DNA of 64,000 nt, taken from NCBI GenBank assembly GCA_020635905.1, contig JACJYV010000003.1:496001-560000 (forward strand), read 5' to 3'. How positions within the stretch are numbered: position 1 is the first letter of the stretch; each line of letters opens with the position of its first letter. A program made the translations under genes and the position numbers. Origin of the DNA: Bacteroidia bacterium. Its GTDB lineage: Bacteria; Bacteroidota; Bacteroidia; J057; JADKCL01. Below are positions 15,679 to 24,389 of this stretch, piece after piece. Under the pieces are notes generated by a model. The model made no database searches. It was given only the letters and a program-made list of their open reading frames with translations, and was not told the origin of the DNA.

Positions 15679-17491
15679 AAACCTGATCAAACTGCAATTT
15701 CAGCAGATTGTGGTAGAGCCCGCCCTCGATCTGGGCGAGTTTTTCGTGGCGGCCTGATTCGCGGATGGCGCCATTTTCGAGCACATAAATGCAATCCACA
15801 TCCCGAATGGTGGACAGACGGTGGGCAATCACAATGGTGGTGCGGCCCTTCATGAGTTTGTTGAGGGCATCCTGCACCAGGCGCTCAGATTCAGCATCCA
15901 GGGAGCTGGTGGCTTCGTCCAGAATGAGGATCGCAGGATCCTTCAAAATGGCCCTCGCAATGGCAATGCGCTGCTTTTGTCCGCCTGAAAGGCGGATGCC
16001 GCGGTCGCCCACGATGGTATCCAGCTTTTCGGGAAAGCGGTCAATGAATTCCATGGCATTGGCCTTGGTGGCGGCGGCGATGATCTCTTCGTCCGTGGCT
16101 TCTGGCTTGCCATAGGCAATATTTTCCCGAATGGTGCCCCCAAAAAGGATTACCTCCTGCGGGACCAGGCCCACATTCTGGCGATATTCACGAATGTCAA
16201 AATCCAGAATATCCTTGCCGTCAATCAAAATCTGGCCACCATCCACGGCATAAAAACGCTGCACCAGCTGCGCAATGGTCGATTTTCCTGAACCTGAGGG
16301 CCCCGCCAAAGCAATGGTTTGCCCGGAATTTACCTGAAGAGAAATATCCTTCAATACTTCCACATCCTGACGGGTAGGGTAGGAAAATTTTACATTTTTA
16401 AACTCAATAAAGCCTTGCAGGCGATTGGTTCCATGCGCTGGCAAGGGTTTTGCCTCTAGCTCAGATTCTTCCCCCAGCAATTCCCGCACCCGTTCAGAAG
16501 CGCCCATGGCCTTTTGAATTTCTGAAAGCGTATTTCCCATTCCCCCGGCTGAACCGCCAATAAACGCCGTGAAAGCCACAAAAGTGACCAGATCACCCAC
16601 CAGCATTTCACCCGCTTCCACCATGCCCAATCCAAACCAGATCACCCCCGCAATGGTCCCCATCAGGGCAAAAATGATGAATGAAATGAATCCTCCACGG
16701 TAATTGGCAGTGCGCAGGCCCATTTTTACCACCCCATCCAGCGCTTTGCGGTAACGCATCATTTCAAACAACTCGTTGGTAAAGGATTTCACCACCTGAA
16801 TCGCATGCAGGGTTTCATCAATGATCACATTGGTATCTGCGAGTTTGGTGCGCGTTTCCTTGGATTCCTTGCGGATAAATCTTCCAAAAATCACGGCTCC
16901 CAACACGCTGGGGGGGAAAATCGCCAGCATAAACAGGGTGAGCTTGGGGGCAAAAATGGCAATAATGGGCAGTCCAATCACCAAAGTCGCAATCTGACGC
17001 AGAAATTCGGCCAGGGTAAAGCTCAGCACGGATTCAAGTTGCTCCACGTCGGCGGTAATGCGGCTGGTCATCTCCCCCACCCTGTTTTTTTCATAGTACA
17101 GGACGGGCAGAGTAATCAGCTTGCGATACACATCAAAACGAATGTCTGACATGGCCCGCTGACTGGTTTGGGCAAAAGTCCAAACCCGTAGATAGGAAAA
17201 AATGGATTGCACAGCCAACACTCCCAGCAATAATAAAGCCCACTGAGAACGGGAGAAATCGAGTAAAGGAGCCACATTTTTGCCATCCACAGACTTCACC
17301 ATTTCGCCCATCACCACGGGAAAGGCCATGGTAAGGCCAGACGAGATCACCAGAAAGGCAATTCCCGAAAAAAAGTAGCCATTATAGGGCTTCACATAGC
17401 GAAGCACCTTTTTCAGTTCGGCAAAACTCTTTTTGCTGAATCCCCGCTTGGGTTTTACCTCTCCTTCTGTGGTGTTGTTTTTCTCAGACAT
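15677..17491 (-). CDS. ABC exporter, fused permease and ATPase (MsbA/ABCB10-like)
   Basis: A 604-residue half-transporter. Six predicted membrane helices fill residues 35-330 (YFFSGIAFLVISSGLTMAFP, WALLLLGVLAVQSIFSYL, IATLVIGLPIIAIF, LTLFMLAIFPPSVLGAVIFG, FISFIIFALMGTIAGVIWFG, LVTFVAFTAFIGG). The nucleotide-binding domain has Walker A GPSGSGKST at about 397-405, a Q-loop (VGLVPQEVILFGG), the signature RLSGGQKQR, Walker B ILILDEATSSLD and the H-loop VIAHRLST. It would work as a homodimer moving a lipid, peptide or drug outward. The substrate cannot be assigned. TAGGTTTG lies 7 nt before the ATG. Confidence 0.95.
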   Translation of the reverse strand: MSEKNNTTEGEVKPKRGFSKKSFAELKKVLRYVKPYNGYFFSGIAFLVISSGLTMAFPVVMGEMVKSVDGKNVAPLLDFSRSQWALLLLGVLAVQSIFSYLRVWTFAQTSQRAMSDIRFDVYRKLITLPVLYYEKNRVGEMTSRITADVEQLESVLSFTLAEFLRQIATLVIGLPIIAIFAPKLTLFMLAIFPPSVLGAVIFGRFIRKESKETRTKLADTNVIIDETLHAIQVVKSFTNELFEMMRYRKALDGVVKMGLRTANYRGGFISFIIFALMGTIAGVIWFGLGMVEAGEMLVGDLVTFVAFTAFIGGSAGGMGNTLSEIQKAMGASERVRELLGEESELEAKPLPAHGTNRLQGFIEFKNVKFSYPTRQDVEVLKDISLQVNSGQTIALAGPSGSGKSTIAQLVQRFYAVDGGQILIDGKDILDFDIREYRQNVGLVPQEVILFGGTIRENIAYGKPEATDEEIIAAATKANAMEFIDRFPEKLDTIVGDRGIRLSGGQKQRIAIARAILKDPAILILDEATSSLDAESERLVQDALNKLMKGRTTIVIAHRLSTIRDVDCIYVLENGAIRESGRHEKLAQIEGGLYHNLLKLQFDQV

Positions 17492-17498
17492 GCTGTCG

Positions 17499-17506
17499 CA
17501 AACCTA
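17499..17506 (-). promoter_or_regulatory. -7 promoter element of the ABC exporter gene
   Basis: TAGGTTTG on the minus strand is a perfect match to TAnnTTTG, only 7 nt before the ATG at 17491, predicting a leaderless or near-leaderless mRNA. No clear TTTG is seen at -33. Confidence 0.5.
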
Positions 17507-17601
17507 ATAAAGTTCGAATGAAAATGCTCAATTGAAGACGAACCATGTATGAATATATTTCCCAAATACTCTTCAGGCACGGATTTTGTTTTCAAACTTG
17601 C

Positions 17602-17608
17602 TAAATTC
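17602..17608 (+). promoter_or_regulatory. Putative -7 element before the gene at 17614
   Basis: TAAATTC, 5 nt before the ATG, with TTTTG at 17584-17588 upstream. The spacing (13 nt) is shorter than usual. Confidence 0.35.
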
Positions 17609-17613
17609 AGGAT

Positions 17614-18405
17614 ATGAAGCACGTTTTTACCATTTCACTCCACTTTTTGCTGGCTCTGAGCGCCTTCAGCCAGAAAAAGCCCAAAGTTCAGCCCCTGCTG
17701 ACCGACATTCGCATCACCCTTTTGGGACAGCTTGAAAATGGAAAGCAAAAATTTGTGCTGGAATATGCTTCAGACGAGGTTTATGAATGTTCCAATGTGG
17801 CCATTGTGTATGAATTGGTCGAATCTGAGGGGAAAATCACGGTCAAATTGCAGGGCAAACAAGATCCTGAAGTCTGCCTGACCGCGATTGGTCCGGCCAA
17901 AGCGCGGGTGGATTTGAGTCATCTCGCCGAAGGCGAGTATGAGTTTAAGACCCAGTACCGCAATTATGCCGCCACCAACGCGACTTTGGTAGTCAGCGAC
18001 GACACCTGGAAGTTTGTGGTGCACGAAGAATCAATGATTACCTTCAATCGTCCCATTTTGAGAAAAATTCCCAAAGGAACGGTCTGGGGCAAACTCGAAT
18101 ATAATACTGAAAATCAGCGGGAAGTGGCATCCAGTTTCCTGCAGGACCTGGAAAAGGAGCAATGCGAAATTACAGACCTGAAGGAGGGCAATTACGGGGA
18201 ATTTTATTTGCGGACTTCAGGACGCCAGATTGAACGAAAAGTGGAAGGGGAAGGCTGGGAAATGCCCTTTGTGTACCATTATGCAGGCGAATTTGAGCGA
18301 CTCAAAATTTTGGTCAAAATGTACGCGGGGAAATATGGCGACGATCTGCGCATCCGCCTGATGGACGATCAGGGTAATCAGGCTTTCAGCTGGAAATTGA
18401 AATAA
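17614..18405 (+). CDS. Secreted protein of unknown function
   Basis: A 263-residue protein with a signal peptide (MKHVFTISLHFLLALSAFSQ). The mature part begins with a proline/lysine stretch. It then shows beta-rich segments reminiscent of an immunoglobulin-like fold (DIRITLLGQLENGKQKFVLEYA, VKLQGKQD, EYEFKTQYRNY) and a C-terminal domain with FYLRTSGRQIERKVEGEGW. No cysteine pattern, sorting domain or catalytic motif is seen. It starts a three-gene run on the plus strand, with 31 nt to the next gene. Confidence 0.78.
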   Translation: MKHVFTISLHFLLALSAFSQKKPKVQPLLTDIRITLLGQLENGKQKFVLEYASDEVYECSNVAIVYELVESEGKITVKLQGKQDPEVCLTAIGPAKARVDLSHLAEGEYEFKTQYRNYAATNATLVVSDDTWKFVVHEESMITFNRPILRKIPKGTVWGKLEYNTENQREVASSFLQDLEKEQCEITDLKEGNYGEFYLRTSGRQIERKVEGEGWEMPFVYHYAGEFERLKILVKMYAGKYGDDLRIRLMDDQGNQAFSWKLK

Positions 18406-18436
18406 TTTCGGGGAAATTTTCGTAAATTCAGGAGCA

Positions 18437-18742
18437 ATGGTACTCACAGAAAACGTTGAAATCCGCGTAACCCGCCAAATGGACGGGGTGAACTACTTTA
18501 TTTTGCCTTCAGTCAGGAAATTTATCAAAGAATTATTCCCCGAATCCAACCCCGCCAACTCTGTTTTTCTGCGCTATGATCTGCAGGAAAATCCAGAAAA
18601 CGGGCAGGGAACCCCGGAAAAATACATTTTCCCCCTCCTTTTCGGGATCGACGATCAAAAGCTCTGGACCAAACTCAAAGAGGTTTCTTTTATTGACAGT
18701 CAGAGTGATCAGGTGATCAAAGCGATTCACAAAAGTGAGTAA
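18437..18742 (+). CDS. Hypothetical protein coupled to the PD-(D/E)XK-like gene
   Basis: A 101-residue soluble protein with an N-terminal beta-hairpin (VEIRVTRQMDGVNYFILP), a short helix (VRKFIKELFPE) and a charged C-terminus (SQSDQVIKAIHKSE). No family is recognised. AGGAG lies 3 nt before the ATG and TAAATTC (18423-18429) before that. Its last 8 nt overlap the start of the next gene, so the two products are made together and may interact. Confidence 0.75.
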   Translation: MVLTENVEIRVTRQMDGVNYFILPSVRKFIKELFPESNPANSVFLRYDLQENPENGQGTPEKYIFPLLFGIDDQKLWTKLKEVSFIDSQSDQVIKAIHKSE

Positions 18743-19211
18743 AAGGTTCAACCAATATTTGGGAAAAGCTGGCCACCTGGCCGTAATGTCTGAATTCCTT
18801 TTGCGAGGCTGGAACGTGGCCATTCCTGAAGTGGATGTGGGGGATGATATTTTCGTGGTCAAGGATGAAGATGGCACATTCAGGCGGGTTCAGGTGAAAA
18901 CTGCCCAGGCCCAAATCAGAAAAAACGGACACAGTTGTCAATTCAGCATTCCAGTAAGGCAGATCAGAAATCTGTCTGAAATTCCCGTGCATTTTGTATT
19001 CATTGTCAGGACTTTGGAAGGGTGGTCTGAACCACTCATAATCAGGCAGGATATCCTGTTTGATTTATTTCGCAATTCTGGATTGGGCACCCAATCTCAA
19101 GACAAGATCACCTTCTATTTCTCCTACCAAAAAGACAAGGTGATCTGTTCCCAAACAGACCTCACCCCTTTCGTCAATGATTTTTCAGACTTTAAGGTAA
19201 TTCCCCACTAA
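18735..19211 (+). CDS. PD-(D/E)XK nuclease-like protein
   Basis: A 158-residue protein with a GTG start, overlapping the previous stop by 8 nt. The N-terminal half matches the restriction-endonuclease-like core: a helix with E20 (GKAGHLAVMSEFLLRGWNV), the strand PEVDVGDDIFVV with D37/D38, and the strand RRVQVKTAQ with Q53-V-K55 as the E/Q-x-K element. This set of residues occurs in group I intron-type and DUF4365-like nucleases. The C-terminus (HFVFIVRTLEGWSEPLIIRQDILFDLF) resembles the substrate-side part of that family. It may cut or bind DNA, or be an inactive relative; no known system partner is recognised. Confidence 0.8.
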   Translation: MSKRFNQYLGKAGHLAVMSEFLLRGWNVAIPEVDVGDDIFVVKDEDGTFRRVQVKTAQAQIRKNGHSCQFSIPVRQIRNLSEIPVHFVFIVRTLEGWSEPLIIRQDILFDLFRNSGLGTQSQDKITFYFSYQKDKVICSQTDLTPFVNDFSDFKVIPH

Positions 19212-19227
19212 ACTTTGGGGAATTTTC

Positions 19228-22002
19228 TCAGTTCGCGACCAGATTGATGATCCTTTTGGGCACCACGATGATTTTGCGCAGGGTAAGGCCAGAAATCCAT
19301 TTCTGCACATCCTCATCTTTCAGCACTTCAGATTCAATTTCCTCCTTGCTCAGGTCATTGGCGAAATTGAGCTTGGTGCGCACTTTTCCATTGATCTGAA
19401 CGGGATATTCAAAGCTGTCCTCCACCAGAAATTCGGCCTTCCACGCTGGCCAGGCTGCTTCTGTAATGCTGGTTTGGTGCCCAAGCATGGACCACAATTC
19501 CTCCGCAGTATGGGGGGCAAATGGGGCGAGCACAACCAGAAAGGGTTCCAGAATGGCCCTTTTATTGCCATTCATACGGGTCATTTCGTTCACGAAAATC
19601 ATGAACTGAGGAATGGTGGTATTAAAACTCAGTTTTTCAATGTCTTCACCCGCCTTTTTGATGGTTTGGTGCAGCAATTTCAACTCAGCTTTGGAAGGGG
19701 CTTCATCGCTCAGAGTCAGATTATTATCGTCGTCTGTAAACAGATTCCACAACCTTTTGAAGAATTTGGAAACGCCTTCAATTCCGTTGGTAATCCAGGG
19801 TTTTGACATTTCCAACGGTCCCAGAAACATCTCATAGCAGCGGAAAATATCGGCCCCAAAACGGTTGCAAATGTCGTCGGGGTTGGTGACGTTGTGGTAA
19901 CGCTTGCCCATTTTTTCCACCCTGTGATCGCAGATAAAAGTCCCGTCGTCTTCCAGGATGAATTTGGCATCCTGGTAATCCTCATGCCAGGCCATGAAGG
20001 CATCCAGATTCATCACGTCATTTTCCACAAAGGAAATATCCACGTGAATCTGCACCAGGTCCTGACCTGCTCCTTTATTGAAGGACACGAAAGTGTTTTC
20101 GTCATGCTTTTTATAGGCAAGGCTGGAACGTCCCTGGATCATGCCCTGATTCACCAGTTTCTGGAAGGGCTCGTCGTGGCTGATTTTACCCAGATCATAC
20201 AGAAATTTGGTCCAGAAGCGGGAATACAACAGGTGCCCTACTGCGTGTTCCGTGCCACCTACGTAGAGGTCCACATTCATCCAGTAGTCCGTTTTTTCGC
20301 GGGAGGCAAATTCATTTTCGTTGAAAGGATCACAATAGCGCAGGAAATACCAGCTTGAACCCGCGTAACCCGGCATGGTATGCGTTTCACGCATCCCCTG
20401 AGGCGTATTTACCCAATCGCTTACGTTGGCCAGGGGAGATTCGCCGTCGCCCGTGGGCTTGTAGCTTTCTACCTCGGGCAGCGTCACAGGGAGGTCTTTT
20501 TCATCCAAAACATAGGGCATGCCATCACGGAAAACCACGGGAAAAGGCTCACCCCAGTATCGCTGACGTGAAAAATTGGGGTCACGCAGCCTGAAATTGA
20601 CCTGAGCCTCCCCAATTCCCATATCCACCAACTTGCCAATGGCCGCGGGAATGGCTTCTGAGGCTTTCATGCCGTTCAGAAAGTCCGAATTTACAATCTG
20701 GGCATCCTTGCTCACATAAGCTTCCTCCTGCACATTTCCGCCCGAAACCACCTCCACAATGGGCAAATTGAAGTGCTTCGCAAAACGGTGATCCCGCTCG
20801 TCGTGACCGGGCACGCACATGATGGCGCCTGTGCCGTAGCCCATCAGCACATAGTCCGCGATCCAGACGGGGACTGGCTTTTCTGTGAAGGGATTGATGG
20901 CATAAGCGCCTGTGAAACAGCCAGTCACGTGTTTCACTTCAGATTTGCGCTCCAACTCAGTACGGTTGGTTGACCAGGCCACATATTCCTCAATTTCAGC
21001 CTTTTGGGCAGGCGTGGTGATCTGAGCCACCAGTTCGTGTTCGGGAGCCAGCACCATGAAAGTTGCCCCAAAAAGAGTATCAGGACGGGTTGAAAACACC
21101 CGGATATTTGCATCGTGGCCTTGCACCCTGAAGTCAAATTCAGCTCCTTCAGAACGGCCGATCCAGTTGCGCTGCTGTTCTTTGAGCGATTCTGACCACT
21201 CAATGCGGTCCAGTCCCTCGAGCAGGCGATCTGCATAGGCAGTCATGCGCATGACCCACTGACGCATTTTTTTCTGGAAAACAGGGTGTCCACCCCGTTC
21301 AGATTTCCCGTCAATGACTTCGTCATTGGCGAGCACCGTGCCCAGTTCGGGGCACCAGTTGACCGTGCCTTCCGTGATGTAGGCCAGACGGTAATTCATC
21401 AGGGTTTCCTGCTGTTTTTTCTCGTCCCAGCTGTTCCATTCGTCTGCCGAAAATTCCTCCTCCTGATCGCAGGCCGCAATGATGGCAAAGGAGCCGCCTT
21501 TTTCGAATTCAGCCACCAAATCAGCGATGGGCTCAGCTTTATTGGTTTCCTGATTGTACCAGGAATTGAATAATTGGACAAAAATCCACTGGGTCCACTT
21601 ATAATAGTCTGGTTTGCAGGTCCATACATCATTGGAATCAGGATCGTAGGCCATGCCAAGGGTCTCGATTTGCTGCAGGTAGCGCACGATATTGGCCCGG
21701 GTGGTGGTGTCGGGATGGGTGCCTGTCTCGATGGCATATTGCTCAGCAGGCAGGCCAAAGGCATCAAATCCCATGGGATGCAGCACATTGAAGCCCTGCA
21801 GTTGCTTGTAGCGGGCCACAATGTCAGTTGCCACATAGCCGAGCGGGTGGCCGACGTGCAACCCCTTACCCGAAGGGTAAGGAAACATGTCCAGCACATA
21901 ATATTTTGGCTTGTCAGAACTGGTGCTGGCCGCGAAAGTGCGGTTTTCCTTCCAGTATTTTTGCCATTTTTTGTCTATTGCATTGAAATCGTAGTGGCCC
22001 AT
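19228..22002 (-). CDS. leuS: Leucyl-tRNA synthetase
   Basis: LeuRS charges tRNA-Leu with leucine. At 924 residues it has the usual bacterial size. The class I HIGH motif is H-V-G-H at 49-52, in GKGLHVGHPLGYVATDIVARYK. The editing (CP1) domain is present (FSTRPDTLFGATFMVLAPEH and YGTGAIMCVPGHDERD). The domain before KMSKS holds an insertion of the Bacteroidota type (VNQGMIQGRSSLAYKK...). The KMSKS loop reads K-M-G-K-R (697-701), an unusual form. The C-terminal anticodon-binding domain is complete. Downstream bases 22003-22198 hold AGATTTTAGAT-type repeats. Confidence 0.98.
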   Translation of the reverse strand: MGHYDFNAIDKKWQKYWKENRTFAASTSSDKPKYYVLDMFPYPSGKGLHVGHPLGYVATDIVARYKQLQGFNVLHPMGFDAFGLPAEQYAIETGTHPDTTTRANIVRYLQQIETLGMAYDPDSNDVWTCKPDYYKWTQWIFVQLFNSWYNQETNKAEPIADLVAEFEKGGSFAIIAACDQEEEFSADEWNSWDEKKQQETLMNYRLAYITEGTVNWCPELGTVLANDEVIDGKSERGGHPVFQKKMRQWVMRMTAYADRLLEGLDRIEWSESLKEQQRNWIGRSEGAEFDFRVQGHDANIRVFSTRPDTLFGATFMVLAPEHELVAQITTPAQKAEIEEYVAWSTNRTELERKSEVKHVTGCFTGAYAINPFTEKPVPVWIADYVLMGYGTGAIMCVPGHDERDHRFAKHFNLPIVEVVSGGNVQEEAYVSKDAQIVNSDFLNGMKASEAIPAAIGKLVDMGIGEAQVNFRLRDPNFSRQRYWGEPFPVVFRDGMPYVLDEKDLPVTLPEVESYKPTGDGESPLANVSDWVNTPQGMRETHTMPGYAGSSWYFLRYCDPFNENEFASREKTDYWMNVDLYVGGTEHAVGHLLYSRFWTKFLYDLGKISHDEPFQKLVNQGMIQGRSSLAYKKHDENTFVSFNKGAGQDLVQIHVDISFVENDVMNLDAFMAWHEDYQDAKFILEDDGTFICDHRVEKMGKRYHNVTNPDDICNRFGADIFRCYEMFLGPLEMSKPWITNGIEGVSKFFKRLWNLFTDDDNNLTLSDEAPSKAELKLLHQTIKKAGEDIEKLSFNTTIPQFMIFVNEMTRMNGNKRAILEPFLVVLAPFAPHTAEELWSMLGHQTSITEAAWPAWKAEFLVEDSFEYPVQINGKVRTKLNFANDLSKEEIESEVLKDEDVQKWISGLTLRKIIVVPKRIINLVAN

Positions 22003-22010
22003 GAGGAGAT

Positions 22011-22073
22011 GTGAGATTTTAGATGTGAGTCCTTAGCCTTTAGTCCTATGTCAGATAAAGAGACTTTAGATAA
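22011..22073. repeat. AGATTTTAGAT-type intergenic repeat words
   Basis: Degenerate tandem words (GAGATTTTAGATGTGAG, CTTTAGATAAAG) just upstream of leuS. Related words occur at 44335-44372 and 47030-47100. They are non-coding and resemble short dispersed repeats. Confidence 0.4.
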
Positions 22074-22198
22074 AGGGGTTAGTTTTTTAATAAAGCGCAA
22101 AAATAGGCAGGATTCGTTCAATTAGCAATTGGGAAATTGGGAAGCAGCCGACTCCAATCCGCTCGCCGCCCGAGGCTCAAAACTCGCCGCTAACAGAG

Positions 22199-22606
22199 CT
22201 AATTCTTAAACATGGCTTTGATACTGCCCCAGGTGCGTTGAACCGAGGTGGGATTGTGCACAATGGTGGTGGTGAAGTTGTACACGACCCCGTTTTTGGT
22301 GACCTGTAGTTTGTAGGTGATCTCTTTGGGCGTATCCTTGAAGATGGTGTAATCGAGGTAGGTGTATCCCAATGACCCGTTGGGCTCGATTTTGTCGAGG
22401 TAGCGGTAATTGGTTTCGTCTTTGATTTTGCGGTAGATTTTGAAATCTGTGACCCCGCTTTCACTGGGAATCTCCCATGAAACCAGCACGTCAGCACCGT
22501 CGGGGGAGGCATTGAAATAAGATAAACTCACGTTCTGGGCAAGAACTACATTGCCAAGCAGGATAAAAATAATTGCAAGCAGACCGGAAAAAATGGTTCT
22601 TTGCAT
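22199..22606 (-). CDS. Secreted small protein with FnIII-like fold and RTWGSIKAMF tail
   Basis: A 135-residue protein with a signal peptide (MQRTIFSGLLAIIFILLGNVVLAQ). The mature domain has the strand pattern of a single fibronectin type III domain (GADVLVSWEIPSESGVTDFKIYRK, GYTYLDYTI, ITYKLQVTKNG). It ends in a basic amphipathic tail, VQRTWGSIKAMFKN. I recall similar RTWGSIKAMF tails on other small secreted Bacteroidota proteins, so the tail may be a functional element, for example for surface attachment. No partner is evident. TACGTTC lies 3 nt before the ATG. Confidence 0.8.
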   Translation of the reverse strand: MQRTIFSGLLAIIFILLGNVVLAQNVSLSYFNASPDGADVLVSWEIPSESGVTDFKIYRKIKDETNYRYLDKIEPNGSLGYTYLDYTIFKDTPKEITYKLQVTKNGVVYNFTTTIVHNPTSVQRTWGSIKAMFKN

Positions 22607-22719
22607 TCTGAACGTAATATTTTCTCTTTTTAAGGGGCGAAAAACTGCCCGTAAGCCATTTCAAAAATACGCTTTTCCCAAGGCATCGCCAAAAAAAATC
22701 ATGCAAATCATTGGGGGTA

Positions 22720-22750
22720 TTGGAAATAAAGAAAGATTCAACTAATTTTG
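22720..22750 (+). promoter_or_regulatory. Promoter of rpmE2
   Basis: TTGG at 22720-22723 and TAATTTTG at 22743-22750 are 19 nt apart; the second is a perfect TAnnTTTG. The 33-nt leader to the ATG at 22784 has no obvious L31 autoregulatory or zinc-responsive structure. Confidence 0.55.
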
Positions 22751-22783
22751 CCCTCCCTGAACAGGTATTAAGTTAAGAGTATC

Positions 22784-23038
22784 ATGAAAAAAGACATACA
22801 TCCCGATTACAGATTTGTGGTTTTCAAGGATCTTTCCACCGAATTTTCCTTCATGACCAAATCAACCATCAAAACTGCCGATACCATCACCTGGGAGGAC
22901 GGCAAGGAATATCCCCTGGTAAAAGTGGAGATCTCTTCAGATTCTCACCCCTTTTACACCGGCAAAACCAAACTGGTGGATACCGCTGGTCGTGTGGATA
23001 AATTCTACTCACGTTACGGAGGCAAAAAAGACAATTAA
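22784..23038 (+). CDS. rpmE2: 50S ribosomal protein L31, type B
   Basis: An 84-residue L31 starting MKKDIHPDYRFVVFKD, with DTITWEDGKEYPLVKVEISSDSHPFYTGK and RVDKFYSRYG. It lacks the CxxC zinc ribbon of type A L31, so it is the zinc-independent form, which binds at the central protuberance of the large subunit. No second L31 gene is in the window. It has its own promoter (22720-22750) and a strong terminator (23063-23095). Confidence 0.97.
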   Translation: MKKDIHPDYRFVVFKDLSTEFSFMTKSTIKTADTITWEDGKEYPLVKVEISSDSHPFYTGKTKLVDTAGRVDKFYSRYGGKKDN

Positions 23039-23062
23039 TTCTGTCTTTTTGATAAAATATTG

Positions 23063-23095
23063 GGAAGGGCCGCCAGTCGGCCCTTCCTTTTTTTT
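23063..23095 (+). terminator. Rho-independent terminator of rpmE2
   Basis: GGAAGGGCCG / CGGCCCTTCC forms a perfect 10-bp stem with a 5-nt loop (CCAGT), followed by eight T. It lies 24 nt after the rpmE2 stop. Confidence 0.92.
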
Positions 23096-23106
23096 ATTTT
23101 TACGAA

Positions 23107-24345
23107 ATGCAGTACATCCTTTTTGAAGATGATAGCAGATTCGACCTGCTTCCCCTGACTTTTACCCGTCCTGTGTCCGATCTGCGGATTGGAATTGATC
23201 GTCTGCAGGAAAAATGGGCTCGTTTTCTCCCCCACCCTCCCGGAATTTCAGCCTGGGATTATCTGGGCAGATGGTTCAACAAATTTGATCCCACCCAGCC
23301 TGCCATCCTGCTGAATGCCAAATTCATTCCCAACGCAACCTTCGTCAAAGACCTGCTCGACAGCCTGCCCGAGGGTTGTTATCTGGTAAATGAACTGAAG
23401 GAAGTAGTGGCAGCCTGGCTCAGCCCAGAGGATTTGGCCCGCTTTCAGGGAATATTAAGCCTGGGCACAGCGTGGGCGGCCAATAATCCGCTGGAAAATC
23501 TGAAAGAAATTTCCTTTCCTACTCCCAATATCCCGGCCATTCGCCATCCTGAACACCTTTTCCAACTGAATGGAAAGGCCATTCGCGACGATGTGGCCTG
23601 GTTTCAGACCCATCGCAAAAGCGAAAAAATCAGCGACCGCCACAGCATCGTGTATGGAGCGGACAATATTTTTGTTGAGCCCGGGGTGAAGGTGAGAGCG
23701 GCCATTCTCAATGCCGAGGATGGCCCTATTTACCTGGGTGCAGGCGTGGATGTGCAGGAAGGTTCCATTATCCATGGTGCCCATGCCTTTTGCGACCATT
23801 CCACAGTGAATATGGGGGCCAAAATGCGGGGAGATACTACCATTGGGCCTCATTCCAAGGTGGGGGGCGAAGTCGCCAATTCAGTCATTCAGGGCTATTC
23901 CAATAAGGGACACGACGGGTATCTGGGCAATTCTGTGATCGGCACCTGGTGCAATCTGGGAGCGGATACCAATACTTCCAACCTGAAGAATAATTACGCC
24001 AGTGTGCGCATCTGGAGCTATAAAACGGGACGTTTTCGTGACACGGGCACCCAGTTTTGCGGGTTGATCATGGGCGATCACTCCAAGTGCGGCATCAATA
24101 CCATGTTCAACACGGGCACCGTGGTGGGTGTTTCGGCCAATATTTTTGGCGCGGGGTATCCACGCAACTTCATTCCCAGCTTTAGCTGGGGCGGAGCGGG
24201 CGGTCTCACCACCTATAAACTGGAAACAGCCGAAGAGGTGGCCCAAATCGTGATGCAAAGAAGAAAAATCGATTTTTTGGAAAAAGATCATGAAATACTG
24301 GCAGAAGTCTTTAAATTGACCGCCCCCCACCGCAGGTGGGAATAA
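23107..24345 (+). CDS. GlmU-like sugar nucleotidyltransferase family protein
   Basis: A 412-residue protein of a Bacteroidota-typical family. The N-terminal half (FEDDSRFDLLPLTFTRPVSDLRIGI) is a divergent nucleotidyltransferase domain. The C-terminal half is a left-handed beta-helix of hexapeptide repeats (about 215-370: IYLGAGVDVQEGSIIHGAHAF, VNMGAKMRGDTTIGPHSKVGG, LGADTNTSNLKNNY). Layout is like GlmU, but the N-terminal part lacks the usual GxGTRMxxK loop. It is therefore probably a sugar-phosphate uridylyl- or acetyltransferase of uncertain specificity. tpiA follows after 44 nt on the same strand. Confidence 0.9.
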   Translation: MQYILFEDDSRFDLLPLTFTRPVSDLRIGIDRLQEKWARFLPHPPGISAWDYLGRWFNKFDPTQPAILLNAKFIPNATFVKDLLDSLPEGCYLVNELKEVVAAWLSPEDLARFQGILSLGTAWAANNPLENLKEISFPTPNIPAIRHPEHLFQLNGKAIRDDVAWFQTHRKSEKISDRHSIVYGADNIFVEPGVKVRAAILNAEDGPIYLGAGVDVQEGSIIHGAHAFCDHSTVNMGAKMRGDTTIGPHSKVGGEVANSVIQGYSNKGHDGYLGNSVIGTWCNLGADTNTSNLKNNYASVRIWSYKTGRFRDTGTQFCGLIMGDHSKCGINTMFNTGTVVGVSANIFGAGYPRNFIPSFSWGGAGGLTTYKLETAEEVAQIVMQRRKIDFLEKDHEILAEVFKLTAPHRRWE

Positions 24346-24389
24346 TTTTGATGTCTTCAGCAAAAATCTGAACCTTTAAAAATCAGGAA

